In this document: in pieces, positions 25,682 to 34,964 of the stretch | Numbering within the stretch: the stretch's first letter is position 1 | Layout of the letters: every line of letters starts with the position of its first letter | Assembly: GCA_002360925.1 (NCBI GenBank) | Contig: DERN01000011.1 | Location: forward strand, 130,908 to 194,907 | DNA: 64,000 bases | Direction: 5' to 3' | Origin: Flavobacteriaceae bacterium UBA3339 | GTDB lineage: Bacteria > Bacteroidota > Bacteroidia > Flavobacteriales > Flavobacteriaceae | Position numbers and translations under genes: made by a program | Notes under the pieces: model-generated | Told to the model about the DNA's origin: nothing | Seen by the model: only the letters and a program-made list of their open reading frames with translations | Database searches by the model: none

Positions 25682-26287
25682 TTATCTGTATTTTCTGTAT
25701 AAAATTATTCCATACACAATGTGTAAAACACCAAAACCCATAGTCCAAAAAACCAAGCCTTTCCCAATCCAAAATAAAGAAATAGCACCTAAAATTATTT
25801 CTAACAATCCAAGATATTTAATATCAGAATACGTTTCTTTTTCAACGTTTATAAGCGATAATCCGTAAAAAATCAAGGTTGTTCCAGCAATTAATCCGTA
25901 CAATTTATAATTCAACAAAGCCAAAACAAAAACTCCTCCCGTTAAAAGTGGAATCGCTAATTGAATCAAAATTCTTTTTGTGGTCGCAGTCCAAATCTTT
26001 AAACCTAATTTCTTACTTTTTCGGATCGTAAAAAAGCATCCAAAAAACAAAGCTACCAATAAAGCAATAATTCCTAAACCTATTAAGCTAGTTATAATTT
26101 CTTTTGTATAAAAAGAACCATCTATTTTTCCGCCAGATTTTTCAATAATTGAAATTGCAATTCCTCCTGTTATCAAACCTACAATTCCGGCACCAATTCC
26201 AGAAAGTCCGCTTAAAGAAATAAATCGAGACGAGCGTTCCATCATCTCTTTTATGTGTGCTAAATCTTCAGAAGCTTTTGTATTCAT
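25682..26287 (-). CDS. Six-helix membrane protein, unknown function
   Basis: A 201-residue protein with a short soluble N-terminus (EDLAHIKEMMERSSRF) followed by six membrane helices rich in Gly and Ile. Proteins of this kind are regularly paired with small winged-helix regulators in Bacteroidota. It is the first gene of the four-gene operon (26287 to 23349). No enzymatic motif is visible. Confidence 0.65.
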   Translation of the reverse strand: MNTKASEDLAHIKEMMERSSRFISLSGLSGIGAGIVGLITGGIAISIIEKSGGKIDGSFYTKEIITSLIGLGIIALLVALFFGCFFTIRKSKKLGLKIWTATTKRILIQLAIPLLTGGVFVLALLNYKLYGLIAGTTLIFYGLSLINVEKETYSDIKYLGLLEIILGAISLFWIGKGLVFWTMGFGVLHIVYGIILYRKYR

Positions 26288-26349
26288 TTACCTTTCACTT
26301 TGAATTACAAAGTTATTTGAAAATAATAAATATCCAAATATATTTTAAT

Positions 26350-26384
26350 AAAAAAAACTCCGCTCGAATTGAGCGGAGTTTTTT
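26350..26384 (-). terminator. Terminator of the YegP-family gene
   Basis: ACTCCGCTC / GAGCGGAGT stem with a five-base loop and T runs on either strand. The stop codon of the YegP gene is within its flank. Confidence 0.85.
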
Positions 26385-26718
26385 ATGCTAAAGTTTCGTC
26401 GTTTATTTCAGCTTCTGGAGCGTTTTTCATAACCGATTCAACACCGTTTTGGCATCCTGCTACGGATTCGTACATTTGGCTTGTGCCGATTATTTGTCCG
26501 TTTGTAGCTTTCAAGTTAAAGTAATGTTTTCCGTTTTTAGATTCTAAAACTTCAAAACGCTTCTCTTCTTGGCTATTTTTCTTCACAGATTCAATTCCGT
26601 TATTACAAGCTGCTTTTGTAGTGTATCCTTCGCTTGTTAAAATGATTTGTCCGTTAGAAGCTTTCAAATTAAACTGAAACTCGTCGTTTTTTCTTTTAGA
26701 AATTACAAATTTTCCCAT
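26383..26718 (-). CDS. YegP family protein (two DUF1508 repeats)
   Basis: A 111-residue soluble protein with two tandem DUF1508 units (about 10-48 and 60-97). Each has the core F-x-F/Y-N-L-K-A-x-N-G-Q-I-I and, later, C-x-N-G-[I/V]-E-S-V. The repeats are easy to align by eye. The family is widespread and may respond to stress, but its function is not established. Single-gene unit. Confidence 0.9.
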   Translation of the reverse strand: MGKFVISKRKNDEFQFNLKASNGQIILTSEGYTTKAACNNGIESVKKNSQEEKRFEVLESKNGKHYFNLKATNGQIIGTSQMYESVAGCQNGVESVMKNAPEAEINDETLA

Positions 26719-26800
26719 AATTTTTTTCTTTTAAAGATAAAAAACATTTTTTAATAATCGTTCGTTCCTTCAGATTTTATTTTATCTTTAAAATCCTCTT

Positions 26801-26832
26801 TTGCATATTCATCCGAATATTCTGTAGCTTTG
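26801..26832 (+). promoter_or_regulatory. Promoter of the B12/radical SAM gene
   Basis: TTG at 26801-26803, a 21-base spacer and TAGCTTTG at 26825-26832 fit the Bacteroidota consensus. The ATG is 20 bases downstream. Confidence 0.55.
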
Positions 26833-26851
26833 CAATTCAAATCACGAAATT

Positions 26852-28489
26852 ATGCAAAACACCATTTTATTAACGACTTTGAATGCAAAATACATTCATT
26901 TGAACTTGGCGATTCGTATTTTATACGACTTAAATCGTCATCGCGCGCCAATTGAATGGAAAGAGTTTACCATAAAGTCTGATTTTGATAAAGTTGCCGA
27001 AGAATGTGCCACTTACGATATTGTGTGTTTTAGCTGCTATATTTGGAATATTACGCAAACTTTAGAAGTTTGTAAAAAGATAAAACAAGTTGCTCCTGAA
27101 ACTAAAATTTTACTTGGCGGACCAGAAGTGAGTTACGAATATGACGAAGTAATTTCGAAAGATTTTGTCGATTTTCTTATTATTGGCGAAGGTGAAGTTC
27201 CATTTGAGCGCTTTGTGGAAAGTTATCCGAATATTGAAAACGTTCCGAATTTAGTGTATAAAAAAGGAAACGAAATTCAATTCAACAAACAAAATACTCA
27301 ATTCGATATTCAGCAATTGGCAGATCAAAATCCGTATCAATACGACAATCCCGAAGAATTATCTAAAAAAGTTTGTTATATCGAAACTTCGCGCGGATGT
27401 CCGTATAAATGCGAGTTTTGTTTAGCAAGTTTAGATAATAAAATGCGCTATTTGCCAATGGAAACCATTAAAGAAAACTTACTTTATTTGATGGAACATG
27501 GTAAAACAATTAAGTTTTTGGATCGAACTTTTAATATAAAACGAGATTTCACTATTGAATTATTTCAATTCATTTTAGAAAATTATCGAGAAGGAAACGT
27601 TTTTCAGTTCGAAATCACGGCAGATATTGTACATCCTGATATTATTAAATTCATCAACGAAAAAGTTCCGAAAGGTTTATTTCGCTTCGAAATTGGAATT
27701 CAAACCGTAAATCAGGTAAGTAATCGGGAAGTGTCGAGAAAGCAGAATTTCGAAAAAACTTCGAGCGTTGTGAATCAATTAAAAGACCGAATAGAAATGC
27801 ATTTAGATTTGATTGTTGGTTTGCCATTGGAATATTTAAGCGATTTAAAATTCAGCTTCGAATCCACTTTTAAATTATATCCACCCGAATTACAATTAGG
27901 TTTTCTAAAATTCTTGAAAGGAACTCCGGTCCGGGAAAAATACGAAAATTACGGTTACGAATTTGATCCGCTTCCGCCCTACCAAATCATTAAAAGTGAT
28001 TTTATGAGCGTACAAGAATTGGCAGATGTTACTTCGTTAGAAAATGCATTGGAAATTTTTTGGAACAAACCCCGAACCCCCGAAACCTTGAAATACATTT
28101 CTGAAACTGATTCTATTTTTGATTTTTTAATGGGATTAGGTAAACATTTCGAACAACATTATTTGGTACACAGACATACTTTGAACGATGTTTACAATGC
28201 TATTTACGATTTTGCAAAAAATTACACAAACGATCCGTTGGTTTTAGAACTAATTGCAATTGATTATTATAGTTTTCATAAATCAAAACCAAAGGATTTG
28301 TACGAAATAGAAACGCAGTCTGAAATCGATTTTTCAGAAATTGCAACGCATCATAAAAGTCGATTTGTGAATTTCCCGATTTCATTTGACTGGAAAACAT
28401 GGAACGCCGAACAGCGTATAGAACCATTAAATCAAGATTGGATTATTGAATATGTAAGTAATTCGCATAATGTTATTCATACGTTATAA
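26852..28489 (+). CDS. B12-binding-domain radical SAM protein (DUF4080 type)
   Basis: A 545-residue enzyme. Residues 1 to about 130 form a cobalamin-binding-like Rossmann domain (LLTTLNAKYIHLNLAIR, LLGGPEVSYE, IIGEGE). The radical SAM domain follows, with Cys183, Cys187 and Cys190 in RGCPYKCEFC binding the 4Fe-4S cluster. The C-terminal region from about 400 corresponds to DUF4080. The family is thought to do methylation or rearrangement chemistry, but no substrate is known. It has a good promoter of its own and no operon partner. Confidence 0.88.
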   Translation: MQNTILLTTLNAKYIHLNLAIRILYDLNRHRAPIEWKEFTIKSDFDKVAEECATYDIVCFSCYIWNITQTLEVCKKIKQVAPETKILLGGPEVSYEYDEVISKDFVDFLIIGEGEVPFERFVESYPNIENVPNLVYKKGNEIQFNKQNTQFDIQQLADQNPYQYDNPEELSKKVCYIETSRGCPYKCEFCLASLDNKMRYLPMETIKENLLYLMEHGKTIKFLDRTFNIKRDFTIELFQFILENYREGNVFQFEITADIVHPDIIKFINEKVPKGLFRFEIGIQTVNQVSNREVSRKQNFEKTSSVVNQLKDRIEMHLDLIVGLPLEYLSDLKFSFESTFKLYPPELQLGFLKFLKGTPVREKYENYGYEFDPLPPYQIIKSDFMSVQELADVTSLENALEIFWNKPRTPETLKYISETDSIFDFLMGLGKHFEQHYLVHRHTLNDVYNAIYDFAKNYTNDPLVLELIAIDYYSFHKSKPKDLYEIETQSEIDFSEIATHHKSRFVNFPISFDWKTWNAEQRIEPLNQDWIIEYVSNSHNVIHTL

Positions 28490-28523
28490 AAACAAAACCG
28501 AGCCGATTAAAATCGGCTCGGTT
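28488..28523 (-). terminator. Terminator of the RND efflux operon
   Basis: AACCGAGCCGATT / AATCGGCTCGGTT stem. The T-rich side is on the minus strand, so it mainly serves the efflux operon. It begins at the stop codon of the radical SAM gene. Confidence 0.75.
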
Positions 28524-28559
28524 CATAAAGTAACTAATAATTAAAAAACACAAATAATA

Positions 28560-31500
28560 CTACTCTTTTTCTTTTCGGTAAGCTGCGTAAAAAACAATAG
28601 GAAGGATTGTAAAGGAAAGAATCAAACAAATAATCAATCCGCCAACAATCATAATGGCTAAAGGTTTTTGAATTTCGGAGCCCATTCCGGTAGAAAGTGC
28701 AGCTGGAAGCAATCCCATCGATCCCATTAAAGCAATCATCACAACCGGACGAATTCTACTTTTCACTCCATTTATAATTGCTTCTTTTAACTTCATCTGA
28801 TGATTTAAATTATCTCGAATAACGCCAATTAGAACAATTCCGTCAATTGTAGCAACTCCGAATAAGATGATGAATCCAATTCCTGCTGAAATTCCAAAAA
28901 TAGTTCCAGTTATCCAAAGCGAAATAAATCCTCCAATAAAGGCAAAAGGCAATGTAAGCGAGGCAATTGCAGTATCTTTTACATTTCCAAAATTCATATA
29001 CAGCAACAATAAAATGAGTACTAATGAAATCGGAACGACCATCGCTAACTGTTTTGCCGCACGCTCTTTACTTTCGAATTCGCCTGCCCATTCCATATAA
29101 TTTTCTTTCGGTAGTTTTACATTTTGCGAAACCACTTTTTTAGCATCTTCTATTGTACTTCCTAAATCGCGACCTTCAATACTAAAACCAATTCCGATAT
29201 ATCGACTATTTCCTTCGCGGTAAATAAATGCTGGACCTGTTTGATAATCGACCGTTGCGATTTCTTGCAACGGAATATTTTGTCCGTTACTTGTTGGAAT
29301 TAAAATATTGCGGATTTTTTCGGGCGTATCTCGATACGATTCATTAAAACGTAAAACCACATCGAATTGTCGGTCGCCTTCGTAGAATTTCGTTGCAGCT
29401 TGTCCGCCAATCGTCATTTCAATTACCGCCTGAACATCGCTTGTTTGAATTCCGTATTTTGCCATTTTAGAATCGTGCAATTGAATTCGCAACTCGGGCA
29501 AACCAATATTTTTATAAACATTTACATCGGTTACTCCGTTCACTTTTGAAATTGAACCTGCTACTTGATTTGCATATTTTTCTAAATCGTACAAATCGTC
29601 TCCAAAAATTTTAATAACTAACGAACTTTTTACTCCTGCAACATATTCTTCTACATTATCTTGAATCGGCTGACTAAACCCAAAATTAATTCCCGGATAA
29701 TGATTTAATTGTGTTCTTAATTCTTGAATAATATCGTCTTTAGAAACTTTTCTTTTCCAATCTTTCTCATCTTTTAACTGTACATTAAATTCGATATTGA
29801 AGAATCCTGTTGGATCGGTTCCATCATTCGGACGACCAGTTTGCGTGAGAATAAAATCGATTTCTTCGGTTGAATTCAACATAATCTCTTTCATTTCTTT
29901 TGTTAATTTGGTCGATTCGCACAAACTCACACTATTTGGAAGTGTTGCCCGAATATAAATAGCACCTTCGTTTAATTTCGGCAAAAACTCTGATCCGTAA
30001 TTAGAAAACTTAAAAATACAAACAGCTAAAATTCCTAAGAAAATAGCAATGGTTGTTCGTTTATATTGAAAGGCTTTGCTGTATAATCCGAAAATTGTTT
30101 TGTGAAAGAAACGTGTTACAAAGTTCTCTTTCTCGTCCATATTTTTAGTAAACAACAATTTACACATTGCTGGAACGTACGTTAAGCTTAAAATTAAAGA
30201 TCCTAACAAGGCATAACCCAACGTAAAAGCTAAAGGAGTAAACATTTTACCTTCTACTTTTTGGAACGAGAAAATAGGTAATAAAGCAACTATTAAAATC
30301 AATAAAGCAAAGAAAATATACGAAGCTACACTTCCTGCGCTTTTTTTGATAATGCCTAATTTGCTCATTTTTGCAAAGCGTTCTGGTCCAACTTGATGCG
30401 AAAGCGATGCTAAAGCAACAAAAACGGTTTCAACAATTACAAGCGTCCCTTCGAGCAAAAGACCGAAATCTAAAGATCCCATCGAGATTAAATTTGCCGG
30501 CAAGCCTTGTATTTTCAGCATGATAATGGCAAAAAGAAACGAAAGCGGAATAACCGAAGCTACAATCAACGTAGATTTCCAATTGTAAAGAAAAATAAAA
30601 ACGATTAATGAAACCAACAAAACTCCTTCGACCAAGTTTTTAGAAACTGTTTTTACAGTATTGTCAACCAATTGGGTTCGATCTACAACTGTTTCGATTT
30701 TTACATTATCAGGTAATGTTCGTTCGTTTAACTCTTCTATTTTAGTTCTTAATTTCTCAATAACTTCTGACGGATTTTCGCCACGAAGCATAATCACAAT
30801 TCCTTGAACCAAGTCATCTTCCTGATTATATCCCACTTGTCCTAAACGTGGTTTATGCGAAACCACCACTTCAGCAACATTTTTAATTAAAACCGGTGTA
30901 GAACCGTTTAATTTAATGGTGATATTTCCTATATCTTCGATTTTATCTAACAAACCAACTCCACGCACCACGTACGCCTGATTTCCTTGTTCAATAATAT
31001 CACCGCCAACATTTACGTTTGATTTTGAAACCGCTTCGTAAACATCTAACGGAGAAAGATCGAAATTTTTAAGTTCGGTTGGATTGATTTTGATTTCGTA
31101 AATCTTTTCTTCTCCACCAAAACTTACCACATCGGCAACGCCCGGAACCGAAAGTAATTCGCGTTCTATAACCCAATCTTGAATCGCCGTAACTTCTTTT
31201 AACGGAAGATCACTTTTAATTACATATCTAAAAATTTCGCCTGTTGCACCAGAAGGTGGTTCAATTTCGGCTTCGGCGCCTTCAGGTAAATTCACTCCGT
31301 TTAATTTATTCGAAACGTATTGTTGTGCATAAAAATCGTCGACTTCATCTTCGAACTGAACCGTTACAACCGATAATCCGAATAAAGAAATAGAACGAAT
31401 ATTCGATTTATGCGGAATGCTGTTCATTTCTTTCGAAATAGGAAGTGTAACCAATTTTTCCATTTCTTCGGCACTTCGTCCTGGCCATTGTGTAATAATT

Positions 31501-31652
31501 CGGGCTCGTGTATTGGTTACATCCGGGAAAGCCTCAATTGCTGTGTGTTTTAACGCATAAATTCCGCCAAATAACAACACCATAACCGCAAATAAAACAA
31601 ATGTGGTGTTGCGCAACGAAAAGGTTACGATATTTTTTACGAATTTTTGCAT
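28560..31652 (-). CDS. RND heavy-metal efflux pump, inner-membrane subunit (CzcA/CusA family)
   Basis: A 1030-residue proton-driven transporter with 12 helices and two large periplasmic loops. IKHTAIEAFPDVTN near the N-terminus and the twin AIMIVGGL/P-rich C-terminal helices mark the HME subfamily. The helix-4 motif reads DFGLLLEGTLVIVE (about residues 395-408), where CzcA-type divalent-cation pumps have DFG-x3-DG-x6-E, so the second acid is Glu instead of Asp. This suggests a divalent cation rather than Cu(I)/Ag(I), but that is inference. It is the last gene of the operon tolC-like, adaptor, pump (gaps of three and four bases). Confidence 0.9.
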   Translation of the reverse strand: MQKFVKNIVTFSLRNTTFVLFAVMVLLFGGIYALKHTAIEAFPDVTNTRARIITQWPGRSAEEMEKLVTLPISKEMNSIPHKSNIRSISLFGLSVVTVQFEDEVDDFYAQQYVSNKLNGVNLPEGAEAEIEPPSGATGEIFRYVIKSDLPLKEVTAIQDWVIERELLSVPGVADVVSFGGEEKIYEIKINPTELKNFDLSPLDVYEAVSKSNVNVGGDIIEQGNQAYVVRGVGLLDKIEDIGNITIKLNGSTPVLIKNVAEVVVSHKPRLGQVGYNQEDDLVQGIVIMLRGENPSEVIEKLRTKIEELNERTLPDNVKIETVVDRTQLVDNTVKTVSKNLVEGVLLVSLIVFIFLYNWKSTLIVASVIPLSFLFAIIMLKIQGLPANLISMGSLDFGLLLEGTLVIVETVFVALASLSHQVGPERFAKMSKLGIIKKSAGSVASYIFFALLILIVALLPIFSFQKVEGKMFTPLAFTLGYALLGSLILSLTYVPAMCKLLFTKNMDEKENFVTRFFHKTIFGLYSKAFQYKRTTIAIFLGILAVCIFKFSNYGSEFLPKLNEGAIYIRATLPNSVSLCESTKLTKEMKEIMLNSTEEIDFILTQTGRPNDGTDPTGFFNIEFNVQLKDEKDWKRKVSKDDIIQELRTQLNHYPGINFGFSQPIQDNVEEYVAGVKSSLVIKIFGDDLYDLEKYANQVAGSISKVNGVTDVNVYKNIGLPELRIQLHDSKMAKYGIQTSDVQAVIEMTIGGQAATKFYEGDRQFDVVLRFNESYRDTPEKIRNILIPTSNGQNIPLQEIATVDYQTGPAFIYREGNSRYIGIGFSIEGRDLGSTIEDAKKVVSQNVKLPKENYMEWAGEFESKERAAKQLAMVVPISLVLILLLLYMNFGNVKDTAIASLTLPFAFIGGFISLWITGTIFGISAGIGFIILFGVATIDGIVLIGVIRDNLNHQMKLKEAIINGVKSRIRPVVMIALMGSMGLLPAALSTGMGSEIQKPLAIMIVGGLIICLILSFTILPIVFYAAYRKEKE

Positions 31653-31656
31653 GATT

Positions 31657-32751
31657 TTATAAGTTTAATTGTTCGAAAATGATCAAAGCATTTGTGCTGA
31701 TTACTTTATCATTTTTTGAAAGATCTTCTTCTATATATGTCCATTCTTCATTTTTGGAAATGATCGTAACTTTTTTCGATTTTAAATGACAATCGTCTGT
31801 ATAGGTTACGATATAATCGTTATTGTTGTGAAAAACAACTGCATTATTTGGAATTGCAAAAGCATTTCGCAAAGATGTATTTTTATTAATTACAATATCG
31901 GCACTTAATCCCGGCATTAAATTCAAGTTCTGATTTTCTAAAACCACTCGAGCTTTTAAAACGTGTTCGTCATCGTCGAAAACATTGTAAATCTTATCGA
32001 TTTTTCCGTTATAAATTTGATCAGGAAATGCAATGGTGCGCACTTTTACGGCATCGCCCGTTTTAATATAACGCAAACTACTTGCATAAATATTTACCAT
32101 TACCCAAACCTGTTTTAAGTTTGAAATAGAAAATAAGGGTTCGCTTTCTGCTGTAATACTTTGTCCGGAACTAATTGCTTTTTGAATGATATATCCGTTT
32201 TTAGGAGCTAATATTTGGAAAGATCCGTTTCCGGTTGCGCGATATAATTGCAATGATTGATTGATACGTTCTAATTCTATTTTAGCATTTGCCAATTCGT
32301 GCTCGATTTCTAAAACTTCGGGAGCCGAAAGTAATCCGTCGTTCAATAATTCGCGTTTCGTATGAATTTGCTTTTGTAACAAAGCAATTTGTCCTTCCTG
32401 AGAACGTTTTTGTTGATACAATTCCTGAATTTGAGTTGATTTTATCGTTGCTAAAACTTGACCTTGCGTTACATAATCGCCCAATTCAAAACGAACCTGA
32501 TCTACAATTCCTTCAAGCAAACTACGAAAAGCAACCAAATCGTTTTCGTTGTAATCAATTTTTCCAGGAAGCGTTAACTGTTCTTCAATTGGTTGAGAAG
32601 AAACAGTAACAATCTTCGTTGTTTTCTTTAATTGTTCGTTTAAACAAAACGTTTCTTCTTTCGATTCTGTTTCATTTTGTTTGTTTCCATTTTTATTACA
32701 ACTGCTTAAAAAAATGCAAAAAGCAGTTAAAAGGTAAAAAGTCTTCTTCAT
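31657..32751 (-). CDS. RND efflux periplasmic adaptor lipoprotein (CzcB/CusB family)
   Basis: A 364-residue membrane fusion protein. The signal peptide ends in a lipobox LSSC (lipidated Cys18). It then shows the barrel-sandwich segment (LEGIVDQVRFELGDYVTQGQ), a helical hairpin (about 115-185), a second half-motif (ILAPKNGYIIQKAISSGQ) and a beta-barrel domain. It connects the inner-membrane pump to the outer-membrane channel. There are no clear Met- or His-rich metal-binding motifs at the N-terminus beyond scattered His. Three bases separate it from the upstream channel gene. Confidence 0.9.
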   Translation of the reverse strand: MKKTFYLLTAFCIFLSSCNKNGNKQNETESKEETFCLNEQLKKTTKIVTVSSQPIEEQLTLPGKIDYNENDLVAFRSLLEGIVDQVRFELGDYVTQGQVLATIKSTQIQELYQQKRSQEGQIALLQKQIHTKRELLNDGLLSAPEVLEIEHELANAKIELERINQSLQLYRATGNGSFQILAPKNGYIIQKAISSGQSITAESEPLFSISNLKQVWVMVNIYASSLRYIKTGDAVKVRTIAFPDQIYNGKIDKIYNVFDDDEHVLKARVVLENQNLNLMPGLSADIVINKNTSLRNAFAIPNNAVVFHNNNDYIVTYTDDCHLKSKKVTIISKNEEWTYIEEDLSKNDKVISTNALIIFEQLNL

Positions 32752-32754
32752 GTT

Positions 32755-34005
32755 TTAAAAATCTTGTCCTACAATATATTGCAACTCTTCGCGCGTGTTA
32801 TGATGGTTTTCTTTCATTTCTAAATATGCGTTTTGAGCTTCGCGAAAAGCTTGTGTAAAGTCGATAAACTCTAATAAAGTGATTTGTTTACTGTTTAAAT
32901 GTTTCCGATAATTTTCGATCATTTTTTGTTGTTCTTCTAAGTGATTCGAAACATCGTTAGAAAGTATTTTATCAAAAATTTGCAACTGATTTTGTAATCT
33001 GTCAATCGTTGTTTCCAAATTCATCAACAAACTATTTTGAACTTCTTTTTGTTGCTGAATATTTAATTGACTTGATTTAATATTTCCTTTATTCGAATTA
33101 AAAACAGGCAAATCAAAACTAACGCCCACACCAACGAAATCACGCATAATATTTCCGCCACGATCGTAATTTACTTGAAACGTCATATCGGGAACACGTT
33201 GTGCTTTCTCTAATTTCCATTGTTTTTCGGCCAACAGAATTTCATTTTCCTGACGACGAATTCCTATGTTTTGTTCTTTTGCTTTTTCTTTTAAATCAAT
33301 GGGAAATTGGTTTGAAATAGTTTTAAACGAAGAAAAATCGAGTTGTTCCAAACTCAACATATTGTTGTGCGTAAGTAATCTTAATTTGGACAACATTTCG
33401 GTTTGTTCGCTTTGTAATTCAATTTGTTCTTTTTGAAGTCCGATTAATTCGCTTTGAACTCTAAAAAAATCGGCTTTAGGAATATTCTGTAATTGTGCTT
33501 GTTTTTCGTACTGACTTTGAAGTTGAACAAACAAATCAACCATGTTTTTTAATTGTACTTCCTGTTGATTTAATCGTCCTAATGAATAATACGTTTGGCG
33601 TAATTCTTTCTTTAATTCGCGTAATAATTCTTCGAATTCAAAAATGGAATTCTTCTTTTCCAGTTCTTTAACTGCAATACGCTTTTTACGTTTTCCGGCA
33701 GTTTCGATCAATTGTTCTAATTCGACCGAAATTTGTTGATTGTTTCCGTATTTTCCGAATAAAAAAGGTTGCTCTTCTACCTGATACGTTTTCCAAAGAT
33801 TTACTTCCGAAATACTTAAAGTAGGATTACTCCACAACTTTTCCTGTACAATTTCTGCATCTGCCTTTTCTATATTGAATTTCGAAGCCAACAACTCAGA
33901 GTTTTGTTGTAAAAACTGCGCTTCTAATTGTGGCAAACCATATTGTTGCGCTTGCGTTTCACCAACAAAACATAAGGCTATAACAGCTAAATAACTTGTT
34001 TTCAC
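32755..34005 (-). CDS. TolC-family outer-membrane efflux channel
   Basis: A 416-residue protein with a signal peptide (cleavage near TQA-QQ, residue 19) and the duplicated long coiled-coil helices of TolC/CusC channels (LPQLEAQFLQQN..., REAQNAYLEMKENH). It is rich in Gln, as usual for Bacteroidota members. It is the first gene of the three-gene efflux operon. A TACTTTTG -7 box lies at 34026-34033, and a 7-4-7 direct repeat that also occurs upstream of the two-component regulator gene lies at 34066-34083. Confidence 0.88.
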   Translation of the reverse strand: MKTSYLAVIALCFVGETQAQQYGLPQLEAQFLQQNSELLASKFNIEKADAEIVQEKLWSNPTLSISEVNLWKTYQVEEQPFLFGKYGNNQQISVELEQLIETAGKRKKRIAVKELEKKNSIFEFEELLRELKKELRQTYYSLGRLNQQEVQLKNMVDLFVQLQSQYEKQAQLQNIPKADFFRVQSELIGLQKEQIELQSEQTEMLSKLRLLTHNNMLSLEQLDFSSFKTISNQFPIDLKEKAKEQNIGIRRQENEILLAEKQWKLEKAQRVPDMTFQVNYDRGGNIMRDFVGVGVSFDLPVFNSNKGNIKSSQLNIQQQKEVQNSLLMNLETTIDRLQNQLQIFDKILSNDVSNHLEEQQKMIENYRKHLNSKQITLLEFIDFTQAFREAQNAYLEMKENHHNTREELQYIVGQDF

Positions 34006-34025
34006 TTGATACTTTTTTATAAATT

Positions 34026-34033
34026 CAAAAGTA
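34026..34033 (-). promoter_or_regulatory. Probable -7 element of the efflux operon
   Basis: TACTTTTG on the minus strand, 21 bases upstream of the TolC-like start. No TTG is found at the -33 distance, which would fit an activator-dependent promoter. Confidence 0.5.
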
Positions 34034-34065
34034 ACAACGCAACATTAAGAGGTTTTTTAAAGTAG

Positions 34066-34083
34066 ATTAGAATTGCATTAGAA
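34066..34083 (-). promoter_or_regulatory. Putative response-regulator binding site at the efflux operon
   Basis: On the minus strand the sequence is TTCTAAT-GCAA-TTCTAAT: two perfect seven-base direct repeats with a four-base spacer, the spacing usual for OmpR/PhoB-family sites. It begins 32 bases upstream of the -7 box of the efflux operon. A near match (TTCTAAT-GCGT-TTTTAAT) is found upstream of the response regulator gene. Confidence 0.55.
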
Positions 34084-34156
34084 ACTTGTAAAACATTATA
34101 AAACCGCAAAACACAAATTTTAATTAATTTTACATACATTTCAAATTGTACACACA

Positions 34157-34645
34157 ATGAACCAAATACCAAAAGGATTAAAAAGAGCCGCAACACTTTG
34201 TATTTTAAAAAACAAGGATTCGTTTTTGCTTTTAAAAAGACTAAAAGAGCCAAATAAAGATAGTTTTACTCCTGTAGGTGGCAAACTTGATCCTTTTGAA
34301 AGTCCTTTAAAAGCGGCTATTAGAGAAACATTTGAAGAAACCGGTATAAAAGTAGAAACGATGAAATATTGTGGGATTTTAACCGAAAGTTCTCCAACAA
34401 AATACAATTGGATCAATTTTGTTTATATAGCAGAAATAGATTTCATCGAACCGCCTTTTTGCAATGAAGGTACCTTAATGTGGATTCCTTTTGACGAATT
34501 ATTAAATGTACCAACTCCCAAAACCGATTGGTTTATTTATAAATATATTTTAGATGGTAAGCCTTTTTCATTAAATGCAGAATATGACGAAAATTTAAAT
34601 CTTTTGTCGATGATAGAAGAAATAGAAAACACCAAAATAATATAA
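34157..34645 (+). CDS. NUDIX hydrolase
   Basis: A 162-residue MutT-type pyrophosphohydrolase. The Nudix box is complete: G-x5-E-x7-REUxEExGU, with REFTFEETG-like residues reading RETFEETGI here, at about residues 40-62. The N-terminal ATLCILKNKDSFLLLKR strand and a C-terminal WIPFDEL segment fit the family. The substrate is unknown (oxidised nucleotide or other nucleoside diphosphate). It is divergent from the efflux operon and shares its 150-base upstream region, including the putative regulator site. Confidence 0.88.
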   Translation: MNQIPKGLKRAATLCILKNKDSFLLLKRLKEPNKDSFTPVGGKLDPFESPLKAAIRETFEETGIKVETMKYCGILTESSPTKYNWINFVYIAEIDFIEPPFCNEGTLMWIPFDELLNVPTPKTDWFIYKYILDGKPFSLNAEYDENLNLLSMIEEIENTKII

Positions 34646-34713
34646 CCAAAAGAGCTTTTCTTTTTTAGATTAGTCCAGTATCTTGTACAATTTGTACGCT
34701 TATTTATAAAAAC

Positions 34714-34856
34714 AGTACGCTATTTTAACTATTTAGTATACTGTTTTATCCTTTTCACTGTTTTGTATTTTCAGTCTACTGTTTTACTTTTTTAGTACAC
34801 TGTTTTATAAAAAAAGTCAACAGTTTTGTCTTTTCAGTCTACTATTTTACTTTTAT
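34714..34856. repeat. About seven degenerate tandem repeats, 21-base unit
   Basis: In the 319-base gap between the NUDIX and sensor kinase genes, a unit close to AGTCTACTGTTTTACTTTTTY recurs about seven times. Variants include AGTATACTGTTTTATC, AGTACACTGTTTTATA and AGTCAACAGTTTTGTC; one unit is shortened to 16 bases. The repeats are contiguous, with no spacers between them. I cannot assign a function; it could be a protein-binding array or a slippage product. Nothing else stands out in the gap except the hairpin at 34929-34961. Confidence 0.6.
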
Positions 34857-34928
34857 CATTCTCTACTTGAAACAAAAGCAAACGAATTAAACAATTAATC
34901 TTACGATATACAGAATAGCTTATTTATT

Positions 34929-34961
34929 AAACCTTCAAGATTCTGAAAATCTTAGTGGTTT
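34929..34961 (-). terminator. Terminator-like hairpin of the flavobacterial AACCTACAAGATT type
   Basis: AAACC...AAGATT pairs with AATCTT...GGTTT across two mismatches, just past the sensor kinase stop codon. A close relative lies at 42781-42812. Confidence 0.5.
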
Positions 34962-34964
34962 ATA

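Noticed and set aside
34714..34856. Repeats resembling a small CRISPR array
   Set aside because: Units are contiguous, degenerate and T-rich, with no unique spacers and no cas genes nearby.
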